A DNA stretch of 64,000 nucleotides from G958296245 sp965262055 (GTDB lineage Bacteria > Chloroflexota > Dehalococcoidia > Lucifugimonadales > G958296245): contig CBDHEI010000002.1 of the NCBI GenBank assembly GCA_965262055.1, forward strand, positions 310,001 to 374,000. The letters run 5' to 3'. The notes under the pieces were generated by a model. That model saw only the letters and a list, made by a program, of their open reading frames with translations, was not told the origin of the DNA and did not search any database. Shown piece after piece: positions 54,966-64,000 of the stretch (the first letter of the stretch is position 1; each line of letters begins with the position of its first letter). A program made the translations under genes and the position numbers.

Positions 54966-56842
54966 CCCAGATTCCCCACCTAGAGAAGAGGAAGACCTCG
55001 TTGGAGCCCGCCGTGAAGGGGGCTAAGATGTTTCTTGGAAGAGAGAAACGATCACCAACGAGGTGCACCTATTATGAAGCAAGGGGTTCTGCCGTTCCAG
55101 TACGAGCAGGAGAAGAGCTCGCCGGGCATGACGGCGATGGCGGGCATGATGACGTACTTGGAGTTGATGCACGCAGCAGGTTTGAGGTCGTCGGTAGAGC
55201 GCCACGTGGGACTGCGGGAGTGTGGTCAGGGCTGGACGGACAGCCAAGTGGTCAGCTCGCTGATACTGCTGAACCTGGCAGGCGGTGAGTCAGTGGTCGA
55301 TCTGGATGTTTTGGAGAAGGACGCGGGGTTGTGCAGGGTGCTTCGGGAAGTCGAGAGCTATGGGATGGGTCGTCGAGAGCGTAGAGCGTTGGAAGAGCGA
55401 TGGCGTGTAGAGCGTCGGCGGAGCATGCCATCGGAGTCGGCGGTGTTCCGGTACCTGGAGAGATTCCACGAGGCGGGCGAGGAGTCTAGTCGGGAAGCTC
55501 ACAGAGCGTTCATACCTTCACCCAACGAAGCGCTGGGGGGGGCTGCATAAGGTGAACGCCGATATGGTGAGCTTCGTACAGAGCCGTTCGCCCTGCGCTC
55601 AAGCCACGTTGGACATGGACGCCACGCTGGTGGAGACGCACAAGCAGCAGGCGCTCTACAGCTACAAGAAGTACAAGGCGTATCAGCCTCTGACGACCTA
55701 CTGGGCCGAGGCTGAGTTGATAGTGCATTCGGAGTTTCGGGACGGCAACGTACCTGCTGGCTATCAGCAACTGCGAGTGTTGACCGAAGCGTTGGAGCAT
55801 CTGCCTTGTGCGGTGGACAAGGTGATGCTGCGGTCGGACGCGGCTGGGTATCAGCACGAGTTGCTGCGGTACTGCGCCGAGGGCAGAGACGAGCGCTTCG
55901 GAGTGATCGAGTTTGCGGTAGGACTCAACGTGACGCCGGAGTTCAGGCGCGCGGTGTCCGAGGTTGCCGAACAAGACTGGCATGCCCCGCACCGCAGACT
56001 GGGCGCCACCTGGGTCGAGACAGGTCAACAGTGGGCGGAGGTGAACTTCGAACCAGACTGGATAGCCTACAGCAAGAAGAACCCTGAATACCGGTTCATC
56101 GCTATCAGGGAGCCGCTGAGCGAACAGCCTCTGCCGGGAATGGAACTGCAGCTGGAACTGCCCTTCCCCGTGATGAGGCTGGCCGGCGGAGCCTGGCACA
56201 AGGTCTCCGGGTTGGTGACCAACCGAGACCTTCCGGGAGATGAGATGATCCGGTGGTACAGGCAGAGATGCGGTAAAGGCGAGCAGGTCCACAGCGTCCT
56301 GAAGAGTGACCTGGCTGCGGGCAGGCTCCCGTCGGGGCTGTTCGGAGCCAACGCCGCATGGTGGGCCATAGCGGTGCTGGCCTTCAACCTGAGCTCTGCG
56401 ATGAAGCGGCTGGTGTTGGGCGGACAGTGGGTGAGCAAGCGTCTCAAGGCAGTGCGCTTCGCCCTGATCGCCCTTCCGGGCCGGGTGATGCGACACGCCA
56501 GGAAGCTGATCATCCGTCTGGCGCGGGGCCATCCCTCATACGAGTTGTTGATCAGGGCACGTCAGAGGATATTGGCGCTGTCCGCCGAGCCGTACCAACC
56601 ATAAGCGGTCCTGTCTGTGCATCGGTTGAAGGCGACTCAGCAAGGTCGCCCAGGCTGCGCCATGCCTTCTTCGGCCTGAGGACAGCCATAATCGGTGCGG
56701 CTCCGATGCCCATACCCTCAAAGTCTTCGGCCAAGGTCCTACCTACGGCCCGATCCGACCATATGGAACCACCGAATCGATACTCAACACGGGCGTAAAT
56801 CCACGAAGGCCATACCAAACTATGTTAGGTGGGGAATCTGGG
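54966..56842 (+). mobile_element. IS1380-type element, subtype 1, copy 2
   Basis: Bounded by CCCAGATTCCCCACCTA and TAGGTGGGGAATCTGGG like copy 1, inverse orientation on the chromosome. Flanks TCTC (54962-54965) and GCTC (56843-56846) match at 3 of 4 bases; treating them as the target duplication restores the host frame. 1877 bases, two longer than copy 1. Confidence 0.92.
55074..56604 (+). pseudogene. IS1380-type transposase (subtype 1), frameshifted in a G-run
   Basis: Nearly identical to the intact gene at 19.3-20.9 kb, but the G7 run is G8 here (about 55535-55542). The zero frame therefore ends at a TAA (55548-55550) after 159 codons; the rest of the protein continues in the next frame from about 55552. 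Single-base slippage during transcription or translation could still give some full protein. Confidence 0.9.
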
Positions 56843-56998
56843 GCTCCCGAAGCCCTTGCAGACGAGAACGCTGAACTGAAGGGCGAAGTCGCGATCCTTC
56901 GCGAGCGCTTGGACGATCGGGACGCACGGCTCCAGGAACTCGAGGAAGTCGCCTCCAAAGTGGAGTTCCCCGGTAAGGAGCGGTGGTCCAAGGGTAAG

Positions 56999-58703
56999 CC
57001 CGAATCCACCGAAAGACGACTTTGGGGACAGTCCTTGAAGAAGCCAGAGGGTGCTCCTCTGAATCTGGGAGAATGGTTTTGAAACAGAAAACCGCCCGGA
57101 AACAAGGAGCACCCAGTAGATGCTGCCACAGAACAATCCCGACCGTATCGGCGTCGTCTTTGACGACCACCGCCTGGTGGCCAATGCCGGCCTGCTCCTG
57201 CCGGCCACCCTTGCACAGCACCTGGGCCTGCGGGAACTCGTCGACCATCACCTCGACCTCGGCTGCGCATCGGGGCGGGCGAACACGGGGGACAAACTGC
57301 TGACGCTGGTCGCTTCCGCGCTGGCGGGCGGCGACTTCATCGACGACGCCGATGCGCTGCGTGCTGGTGGGACGGTCGGTGTTCTCGGCTGCGTGGTCAA
57401 GGCGCCATCCACCCTGGGCACCTTCCTGCGCAGCTTCCGGTGGGGGCATGTCCGTCAACTCGACCGGGTGAGCCGCCAGTTGCTGGCACGCGCATGGGCC
57501 GCTGGGGCCGGACCCGGCGACTTGCCCCTGACCATCGACCTGGACTCCACCATCTGCGAGACCTATGGACTGGACAAAGAAGGGGCGCGACACCACAACT
57601 ACACCGGCGCGCGGGGCTATCACCCACTGCTGGCCATCGCCGCCGGAACCGGCGACGTGCTGATGTCCCGGCTGCGCGAGGGCCGTGCCAACACCGCTCG
57701 CGGCGCTGCCCACTTCCTGCGTGAAACGGTGGGGCGGGTGCGCTACGGTGGGGCCAGCGGCCAACTCACGGTGCGCGCCGACAGCGGCTTCTACGCCCAC
57801 GCTCTCGTCGCCGTCTGCCGTGAGATGGGTGTCCGCTTCTCCATCACCATCCGCCAGCACAAAGGCCTGCGGGAGTTGATTGAGGCGATCCCCGAGCAGG
57901 ACTGGACGCCGATTCCCTACTGGATGGACGGCGCCGCCGATGTGGCCGAGACCACCTATACCCCCTTCCAGAGTGAACCCGACGCCGCGCCGGTGCGGCT
58001 CATCGTCCGGCGGGTGAAGCCCACGCCCGGTTCCCAGTTGGCCCTCTTCGCCACCTACAGCTATCACGGCTTCATCACCGACCGGGACGGGGAAACCCTG
58101 GAACTGGAGGCCGATCATCGCCGCCACGCCGAGATCGAGAACGCCATTCGAGACCTGAAACACGGCGTCGGACTCAACCATCTCCCCTCGGGGCGCTTCG
58201 CCGCCAACGGCGCCTGGCTGGCGGTGCAGGTGATGGCACACAACCTCGCCCGCTGGACAGCGCGCATCGGTCTGGCCGAACGGACCGTGACCACCAAGAC
58301 CCTCAGGCGGCGGGTCTTCGCTCTGGTGGGACGGATCACCCGCTCGGCGCGCCGCCTTACCCTGCATCTTCCCCAGCATTGGCCTTGGGAAACCCAGTTC
58401 ACTCGCGCCATGGCCCGGCTGCGAGCCATTCCACTCCCCGCCTGAACTGCCAGCCTGCAACTGACCCAACTTCCCTGAAAACTCGTGCCACCCCGGTCCG
58501 CGAGAGTTCCCTGCTGCGTATTCTCTCGCCATCCCGCGCATCGCAGCTCCCGCAGAGGGCCATAGGGGCCCTATGCGGCGACTGAAAGACCGTTCGCCGA
58601 CCTCCAATCTACCCCAATGAGCCCAGCCATCTCCCCTGTAGCTCCCTCACCCACCCTGCCGCTGTCCTCACGCCGTCCATCGGTGTCCTTCGGTGGATTC
58701 GGG
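56999..58703 (+). mobile_element. IS1380-type element, subtype 2, copy A
   Basis: 1705 bases with inverted ends CCCGAATCCACCGAA and TTCGGTGGATTCGGG, flanked by the 5-bp direct repeat GTAAG at 56994-56998 and 58704-58708. Inserted into the coiled-coil/esterase junction of the broken lipoprotein gene. Includes about 260 bases of non-coding right end. Confidence 0.95.
57120..58445 (+). CDS. IS1380-type transposase (subtype 2), copy A
   Basis: 441 residues; ATG at 57120 after AAGGAG. N-terminal VVFDDHRLVANAGLLLPATLAQHLGL and SALAGGDFIDDADALRAGG are typical of this actinobacterial/Chloroflexota-type IS1380 group. Catalytic residues: TIDLDSTICETYG (D), VRADSGFYAHAL (D), EIENAIRDLKHGVGLNHLPSG (E). 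Intact. It differs from copies B and C by a few residues (IGVVF here, IRVVF in B and C). Confidence 0.94.
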   Translation: MLPQNNPDRIGVVFDDHRLVANAGLLLPATLAQHLGLRELVDHHLDLGCASGRANTGDKLLTLVASALAGGDFIDDADALRAGGTVGVLGCVVKAPSTLGTFLRSFRWGHVRQLDRVSRQLLARAWAAGAGPGDLPLTIDLDSTICETYGLDKEGARHHNYTGARGYHPLLAIAAGTGDVLMSRLREGRANTARGAAHFLRETVGRVRYGGASGQLTVRADSGFYAHALVAVCREMGVRFSITIRQHKGLRELIEAIPEQDWTPIPYWMDGAADVAETTYTPFQSEPDAAPVRLIVRRVKPTPGSQLALFATYSYHGFITDRDGETLELEADHRRHAEIENAIRDLKHGVGLNHLPSGRFAANGAWLAVQVMAHNLARWTARIGLAERTVTTKTLRRRVFALVGRITRSARRLTLHLPQHWPWETQFTRAMARLRAIPLPA

Positions 58704-60280
58704 GTAAGGACGAGCGGTTGTCGCTGCCGGAGGGCACCGTCCTGGAAAGGACTGTAAGGCTGGCGGAGGATTCCGGAGGCGAGGTCCACTACGTCGACCA
58801 CCCCGAACGAGAAGACCGCTCAGTCTTGGTGATACCCTTGGAATTTGTCGACGGCGAGACTCCGCTCATAGTTTCCCTTCACGGCTACGGAGGAGATTCC
58901 TCCTACCACATGACTTACCCCGAATCCACCGAAAGACGACTTTGGGGACAGTCCTTGAAGAAGCCAGAGGGTGCTCCTCTGAATCTGGGAGAATGGTTTT
59001 GAAACAGAAAACCGCCCGGAAACAAGGAGCACCCAGTAGATGCTGCCACAGAATAATCCCGACCGTATCCGCGTCGTCTTTGACGACCACCGCCTGGTGG
59101 CCAATGCCGGCCTGCTCCTGCCGGCCACCCTTGCACAGCACCTGGGCCTGCGGGAACTCGTCGACCATCACCTCGACCTAGGCTGCGCATCGGGGCGGGC
59201 GAACACGGGGGACAAACTGCTGACGCTGGTCGCTTCCGCGCTGGCGGGCGGCGACTTCATCGACGACGCCGATGCGCTGCGTGCTGGTGGGACGGTCGGT
59301 GTTCTCGGCTGCGTGGTCAAGGCGCCATCCACCCTGGGCACCTTCCTGCGCAGCTTCCGGTGGGGGCATGTCCGTCAACTCGACCGGGTGAGCCGCCAGT
59401 TGCTGGCACGCGCATGGGCCGCTGGGGCCGGACCCGGCGACTCGCCCCTTACCATCGACCTGGACTCCACCATCTGCGAGACCTATGGACTGGACAAAGA
59501 AGGGGCGCGACACCACAACTACACCGGCGTGCGGGGCTATCACCCACTGCTGGCCATCGCCGCCGGAACCGGCGATGTGCTGATGTCCCGGCTGCGCGAG
59601 GGCCGTGCCAACACCGCTCGCGGCGCTGCCCACTTCCTGCGTGAAACGGTGGGGCGGGTGCGCTACGGTAGGGCCAGCGGCCAACTCACGGTGCGCGCCG
59701 ACAGCGGCTTCTACGCCCACGCTCTCGTCGCCGTCTGCCGCGAGATGAGTGTCCGCTTCTCCATCACCATCCGCCAGCACAAAGGCCTGCGGGAGTTGAT
59801 TGAGGCGATCCCCGAGCAGGACTGGACGCCGATTCCCTACTGGATGGACGGCGCCGCCGATGTGGCCGAGACCACCTATACCCCCTTCCAGAGTGAACCC
59901 GACGCCGCGCCGGTGCGGCTCATCGTCCGGCGGGTGAAGCCCACGCCCGGTTCCCAGTTGGCCCTCTTCGCCACCTACAGCTATCACGGCTTCATCACCG
60001 ACCGGGACGGGGAAACCCTGGAACTGGAGGCCGATCATCGCCGCCACGCCGAGATCGAGAACGCCATTCGAGACCTGAAACACGGCGTCGGACTCAACCA
60101 TCTCCCCTCGGGGCGCTTCGCCGCCAACGGCGCCTGGCTGGCGGTGCAGGTGATGGCACACAACCTCGCCCGCTGGACAGCGCGCATCGGTCTGGCCGAA
60201 CGGACCGTGACCACCAAGACCCTCAGGCGGCGGGTCTTCGCTCTGGTGGGACGGATCACCCGCTCGGCGCGCCGCCTTAC

Positions 60281-61983
60281 CCCGAATCCACCGAAAGACG
60301 ACTTTGGGGACAGTCCTTGAAGAAGCCAGAGGGTGCTCCTCTGAATCTGGGAGAATGGTTTTGAAACAGAAAACCGCCCGGAAACAAGGAGCACCCAGTA
60401 GATGCTGCCACAGAATAATCCCGACCGTATCCGCGTCGTCTTTGACGACCACCGCCTGGTGGCCAATGCCGGCCTGCTCCTGCCGGCCACCCTTGCACAG
60501 CACCTGGGCCTGCGGGAACTCGTCGACCATCACCTCGACCTCGGCTGCGCACCGGGGCGGGCGAACACGGGGGACAAACTGCTGACGCTGGTCGCTTCCG
60601 CGCTGGCGGGCGGCGACTTCATCGACGACGCTGATGCGCTGCGTGCTGGTGGGACGGTCGGTGTTCTCGGCTGCGTGGTCAAGGCGCCATCCACCCTGGG
60701 CACCTTCCTGCGCAGCTTCCGGTGGGGGCATGTCCGTCAACTCGACCGGGTGAGCCGCCAGTTGCTGGCACGCGCATGGGCCGCTGGGGCCGGACCCGGC
60801 GACTCGCCCCTGACCATCGACCTGGACTCCACCATCTGCGAGACCTATGGACTGGACAAAGAAGGGGCGCGACACCACAACTACACCGGCGCGCGGGGCT
60901 ATCACCCACTGCTGGCCATCGCCGCCGGAACCGGCGATGTGCTGATGTCCCGGCTGCGCGAGGGCCGTGCCAACACCGCTCGCGGCGCTGCCCACTTCCT
61001 GCGTGAAACGGTGGGGCGGGTGCGCTACGGTGGGGCCAGCGGCCAACTCACGGTGCGCGCCGACAGCGGCTTCTACGCCCACGCTCTCGTCGCCGTCTGC
61101 CGCGAGATGGGTGTCCGCTTCTCCATCACCATCCGCCAGCACAAAGGCCTGCGGGAGTTGATTGAGGCGATCCCCGAGCAGGACTGGACGCCGATTCCCT
61201 ACTGGATGGACGGCGCCGCCGATGTGGCCGAGACCACCTATACCCCCTTCCAGAGTGAACCCGACGCCGCGCCGGTGCGGCTCATCGTCCGGCGGGTGAA
61301 GCCCACGCCCGGTTCCCAGTTGGCCCTCTTCGCCACCTACAGCTATCACGGCTTCATCACCGACCGGGACGGGGAAACCCTGGAACTGGAGGCCGATCAT
61401 CGCCGCCACGCCGAGATCGAGAACGCCATTCGAGACCTGAAACACGGCGTCGGACTCAACCATCTCCCCTCGGGGCGCTTCGCCGCCAACGGCGCCTGGC
61501 TGGCGGTGCAGGTGATGGCACACAACCTCGCCCGCTGGACAGCGCGCATCGGTCTGGCCGAACGGACCGTGACCACCAAGACCCTCAGGCGGCGGGTCTT
61601 CGCTCTGGTGGGACGGATCACCCGCTCGGCGCGCCGCCTTACCCTGCATCTTCCCCAGCATTGGACTTGGGAAACCCAGTTCACTCGCGCCATGGCCCGG
61701 CTGCGAGCCATTCCACTCCCCGCCTGACTGCCAGCCTGCAACTGACCCAACTTCCCTGCAAACTCGTGCCACCCCGGTCCGCGAGAGTTCCCTGCTGCGT
61801 ATTCTCTCGCCATCCCGCGCATCGCAGCTCCCGCAGAGGGCCATAGGGGCCCTATGCGGCGACTGAAGACCGTTCGCCGACCTCCAATCTACCCCAATGA
61901 GCCCAGCCATCTCCCCTGTAGCTCCCTCACCCACCCTGCCGCTGTCCTCACGCCGTCCATCGGTGTCCTTCGGTGGATTCGGG
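60281..61983 (+). mobile_element. IS1380-type element, subtype 2, copy C, nested in copy B
   Basis: 1703 bases, same inverted ends, flanked by CTTAC at 60276-60280 and 61984-61988. Same orientation as copy B. Two bases shorter than A, one being the missing A after the transposase stop. Confidence 0.95.
60402..61727 (+). CDS. IS1380-type transposase (subtype 2), copy C
   Basis: 441 residues, intact, start ATG at 60402 after AAGGAG. Shares IRVVFDD and WTWETQ with copy B, so it probably arose from B or a close relative rather than from A. All catalytic motifs as in copy A. Since B is broken and A and C are intact, two active transposases of this subtype are present within 5 kb. Confidence 0.94.
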   Translation: MLPQNNPDRIRVVFDDHRLVANAGLLLPATLAQHLGLRELVDHHLDLGCAPGRANTGDKLLTLVASALAGGDFIDDADALRAGGTVGVLGCVVKAPSTLGTFLRSFRWGHVRQLDRVSRQLLARAWAAGAGPGDSPLTIDLDSTICETYGLDKEGARHHNYTGARGYHPLLAIAAGTGDVLMSRLREGRANTARGAAHFLRETVGRVRYGGASGQLTVRADSGFYAHALVAVCREMGVRFSITIRQHKGLRELIEAIPEQDWTPIPYWMDGAADVAETTYTPFQSEPDAAPVRLIVRRVKPTPGSQLALFATYSYHGFITDRDGETLELEADHRRHAEIENAIRDLKHGVGLNHLPSGRFAANGAWLAVQVMAHNLARWTARIGLAERTVTTKTLRRRVFALVGRITRSARRLTLHLPQHWTWETQFTRAMARLRAIPLPA

Positions 61984-63045
61984 CTTACCCTGCATCTTCC
62001 CCAGCATTGGACTTGGGAAACCCAGTTCACTCGCGCCATGGCCCGGCTGCGAGCCATTCCACTCCCCGCCTGAACTGCCAGCCTGCAACTGACCCAACTT
62101 CCCTGAAAACTCGTGCCACCCCGGTCCCGCGAGAGTTCCCTGCTGCGTATTCTCTCGCCATCCCGCGCATCGCAGCTCCCGCAGAGGGCCATAGGGGCGC
62201 AAGGCGGCGACTGAAGACCGTTCGCCGACCTCCAATCTACCCCAATGAGCCCAGCCATCTCCCCTGTAGCTCCCTCACCCACCCTGCCGCTGTCCTCACG
62301 CCGTCCATCGGTGTCCTTCGGTGGATTCGGGCTTACGTGCCCCTTCACGAGCGGGTGAACACTGCCGGGTTCGCTCTACTGCTGCCCAACGGGGCGCTCG
62401 ACGGCCAGGGAATCCGCTTTTGGAACCCCACCGACCGGTGCTGCGATTCCGGCAAGACCGGCGGGGATGACGTCGCCTATCTGACTGAGCTGGTAGCAGG
62501 TGCAAGGAAGGTCAAGGACTTCGGGCCGGTGTACTTCTTCGGTTACTCTAACGGCGGGTTTATGTCATACCACATTGCCTGCAAGGGTCTGCCCGGCCTT
62601 CGTGCAGTGGCCAGCCTGGCCGGTACGAGCTACGTCGAGGACTCGAGCTGCGACGGCGCACCCGCCGTGTCCGTGTTGCACATCCACGGCACCGCAGACG
62701 ACGTGATCCTGTTCGAAGGCGACGAAACTGAGCCGGACCCGAAGGGCGACGGCGAAAGGGCATTCTACGCTGGGGCCCAGGAGATGGTGACGCGCTGGAG
62801 CCAGCGGGCCGGCTGCGACTGGCCCGAAGACCCCCAGCCCCATGCCACCCTCGATCTGGACCAATACGTGCCGGGCTTCGAAACCCAAGCATTCCGCCTG
62901 GATTCGGGCTGCGCCGAGGGAATCAATATCGAGCTTTGGATGAGCGCGGGCAGCAGCCATTCACCTGGCTACGGAGACGCCTTCGTGGACGCCCTGGTAG
63001 GCTGGCTTCTGTCACAAGAGTAATTCCTCCTACCGACGGCGACGT

Positions 63046-63163
63046 GCGGCCCATGCGAACCGTCATAAGCAGCATCCGCAGAAAGCTGGGCGACGATCCC
63101 TTGGAAGCTGGGGGCAAATCCCTAGAAGTGCGGACGAAAACCCCTTTGGCGAGGAGCGATTAG
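63046..63163 (+). pseudogene. Remnant of an OmpR-type response-regulator DNA-binding domain
   Basis: Reads DVRPMRTVISSIRRKLGDDP, the recognition-helix region of winged-helix response regulators, then unrelated residues and a stop at 63161-63163. No receiver domain upstream and no C-terminal wing. The right edge coincides with the end of the IS1182-type transposase gene, so an insertion or deletion has removed the remainder. Confidence 0.5.
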
Positions 63164-64000
63164 GGTGGTGAAGCCCAAGTAGTCAGGATCAACGACCCAC
63201 TCTGCCCGGCCAGAATGGCGCTCCACCGCGCTGTGGAGATGACGGCAAGAGAGCAGTCAGCGGGCCCAGAGGTGATTCCGGCGTAGATTCCGCCCATCTT
63301 CCCAACTTTGCCAGCCACCAGTGTCAGATTGGCCACCGTCGCTGCCATCAACAGCTGGAACAGCGTCTTGGTACGTCCGAAGTACCGCGCCTGCCTCACG
63401 CCAAGCTGTACCAGACGCGCTAACCTGTGCTCCACCACCACTCGCCGCTGACGATACTCTGCATACCCTTCGCTCTTCTGCAACGCACGAGCCCACTGAA
63501 GCATCGCTTCCTGCGGATGAAGTCGCACCGTCCGACCGCTGCCCTTTCCTGATCCCACACACCGCTCTTTTAGCGGACACGCTCCGCAGACCGCCGCGTC
63601 GAACCAGAAGGCTCTCAGTTGGTGGGTGCGACCCGTTCTGTCGGTCCGGGTACCCATCCTGTACAACTTCGAGGTCGTATGCCCCGCGGGGCAGGTGCAG
63701 GTGCCCGACTCCAGGTCTATCTCGAAGTCCTCCTTGGGAAAGCGCTTGCTGTCCGGGCGTCGGGGCAGCTTGGCTATCAGTGTGCGTCCGGCGTCGGCAA
63801 ATGCCTGACGTGTACCGCCATCGCCGTAGGCCGCGTCCCCAATGGTCTCCTCAACCGCTGAGACCGTACCCTCCTCGCTGCGCTCCACCAACTCCAGCGC
63901 GCCGACGTTATCGGAAGCGTTGCCGGGGAGCACGTCCACAGCCGTGATCACCTGTGAGTCGGTGTCCACTGCCACCGACGCCTTGTGTCCGTCGAACCGA
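63160..64000 (-). CDS. IS1182-type transposase (N-terminal part outside the window)
   Basis: At least 280 residues; the frame is still open at the window end (FDGHKASVAVDTDSQVITAVDVLPGNASD). Typical IS1182 features: AVDTDSQVITAVDVLPGNASDN with catalytic Asp, TIGDAAYGDGGTRQAFADAG with the second Asp, a Cys-rich insertion (CTCPAGHT, CGACPLKERC), and YRQRRVVVEHRLARLVQLGVRQARYFGRTKTLFQ with the Glu. The C-terminal 40 residues (after VAGKVGKMGG) look atypical, and the end may be displaced. Confidence 0.85.
   Translation of the reverse strand, partial: RFDGHKASVAVDTDSQVITAVDVLPGNASDNVGALELVERSEEGTVSAVEETIGDAAYGDGGTRQAFADAGRTLIAKLPRRPDSKRFPKEDFEIDLESGTCTCPAGHTTSKLYRMGTRTDRTGRTHQLRAFWFDAAVCGACPLKERCVGSGKGSGRTVRLHPQEAMLQWARALQKSEGYAEYRQRRVVVEHRLARLVQLGVRQARYFGRTKTLFQLLMAATVANLTLVAGKVGKMGGIYAGITSGPADCSLAVISTARWSAILAGQSGSLILTTWASPP

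Larger units (their letters stand above)
59040..62073 (+). pseudogene. IS1380-type transposase (subtype 2), copy B, interrupted
   Basis: Coding from ATG 59040 to 60280, then resumes at 61989 and ends at 62071-62073. Within the first part, translation would run 13 codons into copy C and stop at 60318-60320 (426 residues), missing the last ~28 residues. Unique changes from the other copies include YGRASGQ and REMSVRF. Confidence 0.93.
58919..62331 (+). mobile_element. IS1380-type element, subtype 2, copy B, split by copy C
   Basis: Two parts, 58919-60280 and 61989-62331, together 1705 bases, exactly the length of copy A. Outer flanks are the 5-bp repeat CTTAC at 58914-58918 and 62332-62336. 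Copy C sits inside its transposase gene at another CTTAC. Confidence 0.95.
54779..63023 (+). pseudogene. Lipoprotein-esterase (LpqC/PHB-depolymerase-like) gene broken by four IS insertions
   Basis: Four coding pieces: 54779-54965, 56847-56998, 58709-58918 and 62337-63023, together 1236 bases = 411 codons plus stop. Joined, they read as one frame: lipoprotein signal (VAVCILLAATLLAC, then TGGGED), a coiled coil (VLELEAKAHSLEESPEALADENAELKGEV, RDARLQELEEV), then an alpha/beta hydrolase of the LpqC/polyhydroxybutyrate-depolymerase type: PLIVSLHGYGGDSSYHMTY (oxyanion HG), FALLLPNGALDGQG, nucleophile VYFFGYSNGGFMSYH, HIHGTADDVILFEGDE (Asp), SAGSSHSPGYGDAF (His). The intact protein would be a surface esterase or depolymerase. 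The insertions separate the oxyanion loop from the nucleophile, so no functional enzyme can be made from any piece. Confidence 0.93.

Noticed and set aside
59178..62348. A 1056-codon open frame on the minus strand across the subtype-2 IS copies
   Set aside because: It is the antisense of the three transposase genes and repeats itself with them; composition is that of a GC-rich shadow and it has no recognisable domain.
61854..63023. A 389-codon frame from the IS right end into the esterase
   Set aside because: The N-terminal 160 codons are IS non-coding sequence read by chance; only the esterase piece from 62337 is genuine.

Overview
The window is a high-GC bacterial chromosome segment that starts inside mutS and ends inside a transposase gene. 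The best guess for the host is a Chloroflexota bacterium, probably Dehalococcoidia/SAR202-like. This is inference, not proof. It rests on lipoproteins with long Thr-Pro linkers (8.2-9.5 kb and 48.6-50.3 kb), a Glu-Val repeat linker in the iron-binding lipoprotein, and a gene mix rich in amidohydrolases, TPP-dependent lyases and a HOT-type alcohol dehydrogenase. There is no rRNA or tRNA gene that I could recognise, and no CRISPR array.

Layout. 0-18 kb is ordinary chromosome: the mutS 3' part, a glycosidase-like protein, a three-gene metabolic cluster (Lrp-type sensor domain, iron-type dehydrogenase, Gfo/Idh oxidoreductase), and a selD / sunset-LTD lipoprotein / argS string. An ABC-2 exporter and amidohydrolase follow, then a siroheme reductase with its own promoter and structured leader, and a TPP enzyme. 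The selD gene is the first highlight: its true start lies 90 nt upstream of the obvious start, and the extension contains an in-frame UGA at the catalytic position followed by a perfect hairpin. SelD is therefore itself a selenoprotein, and the organism must decode selenocysteine.

18-24 kb is accessory: two small phage-like genes, an intact IS1380-type element with a 4-bp target duplication, and a frameshifted nuclease-methyltransferase fusion. 24-33 kb returns to housekeeping and transport genes (rnhA, glpK, mgtE, MFS, amidohydrolase, AI-2E family, DEAD-box helicase). 33.7-42.5 kb is a patchwork: an IS1595-type element that carries a P63C-domain passenger gene and sits inside a small inverted-repeat (MITE-like) element; a younger copy of that MITE-like element; typA; a Nudix hydrolase; gene-end fragments; a DUF1828 two-gene unit; and a higBA toxin-antitoxin pair. 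42.6-46.6 kb is an iron(III) ABC uptake system (fbpA, fbpB, fbpC) whose promoter spacer is a 19-bp perfect palindrome, a likely metal-repressor operator.

46.9-54.3 kb holds another IS1380-type transposase, a second Thr-Pro lipoprotein, an OGG1-type glycosylase, a sucrase/ferredoxin-like protein and a second TPP enzyme. 54.8-63.0 kb is the second highlight: one ancestral lipoprotein-esterase gene of 411 codons has been cut into four pieces by four insertion sequences. Removing each element plus one copy of its target duplication restores one uninterrupted frame. Three of the four elements are the same IS, all inserted at the same 5-bp target (CTTAC/GTAAG), one of them inside another. A response-regulator remnant and an IS1182-type transposase close the window.
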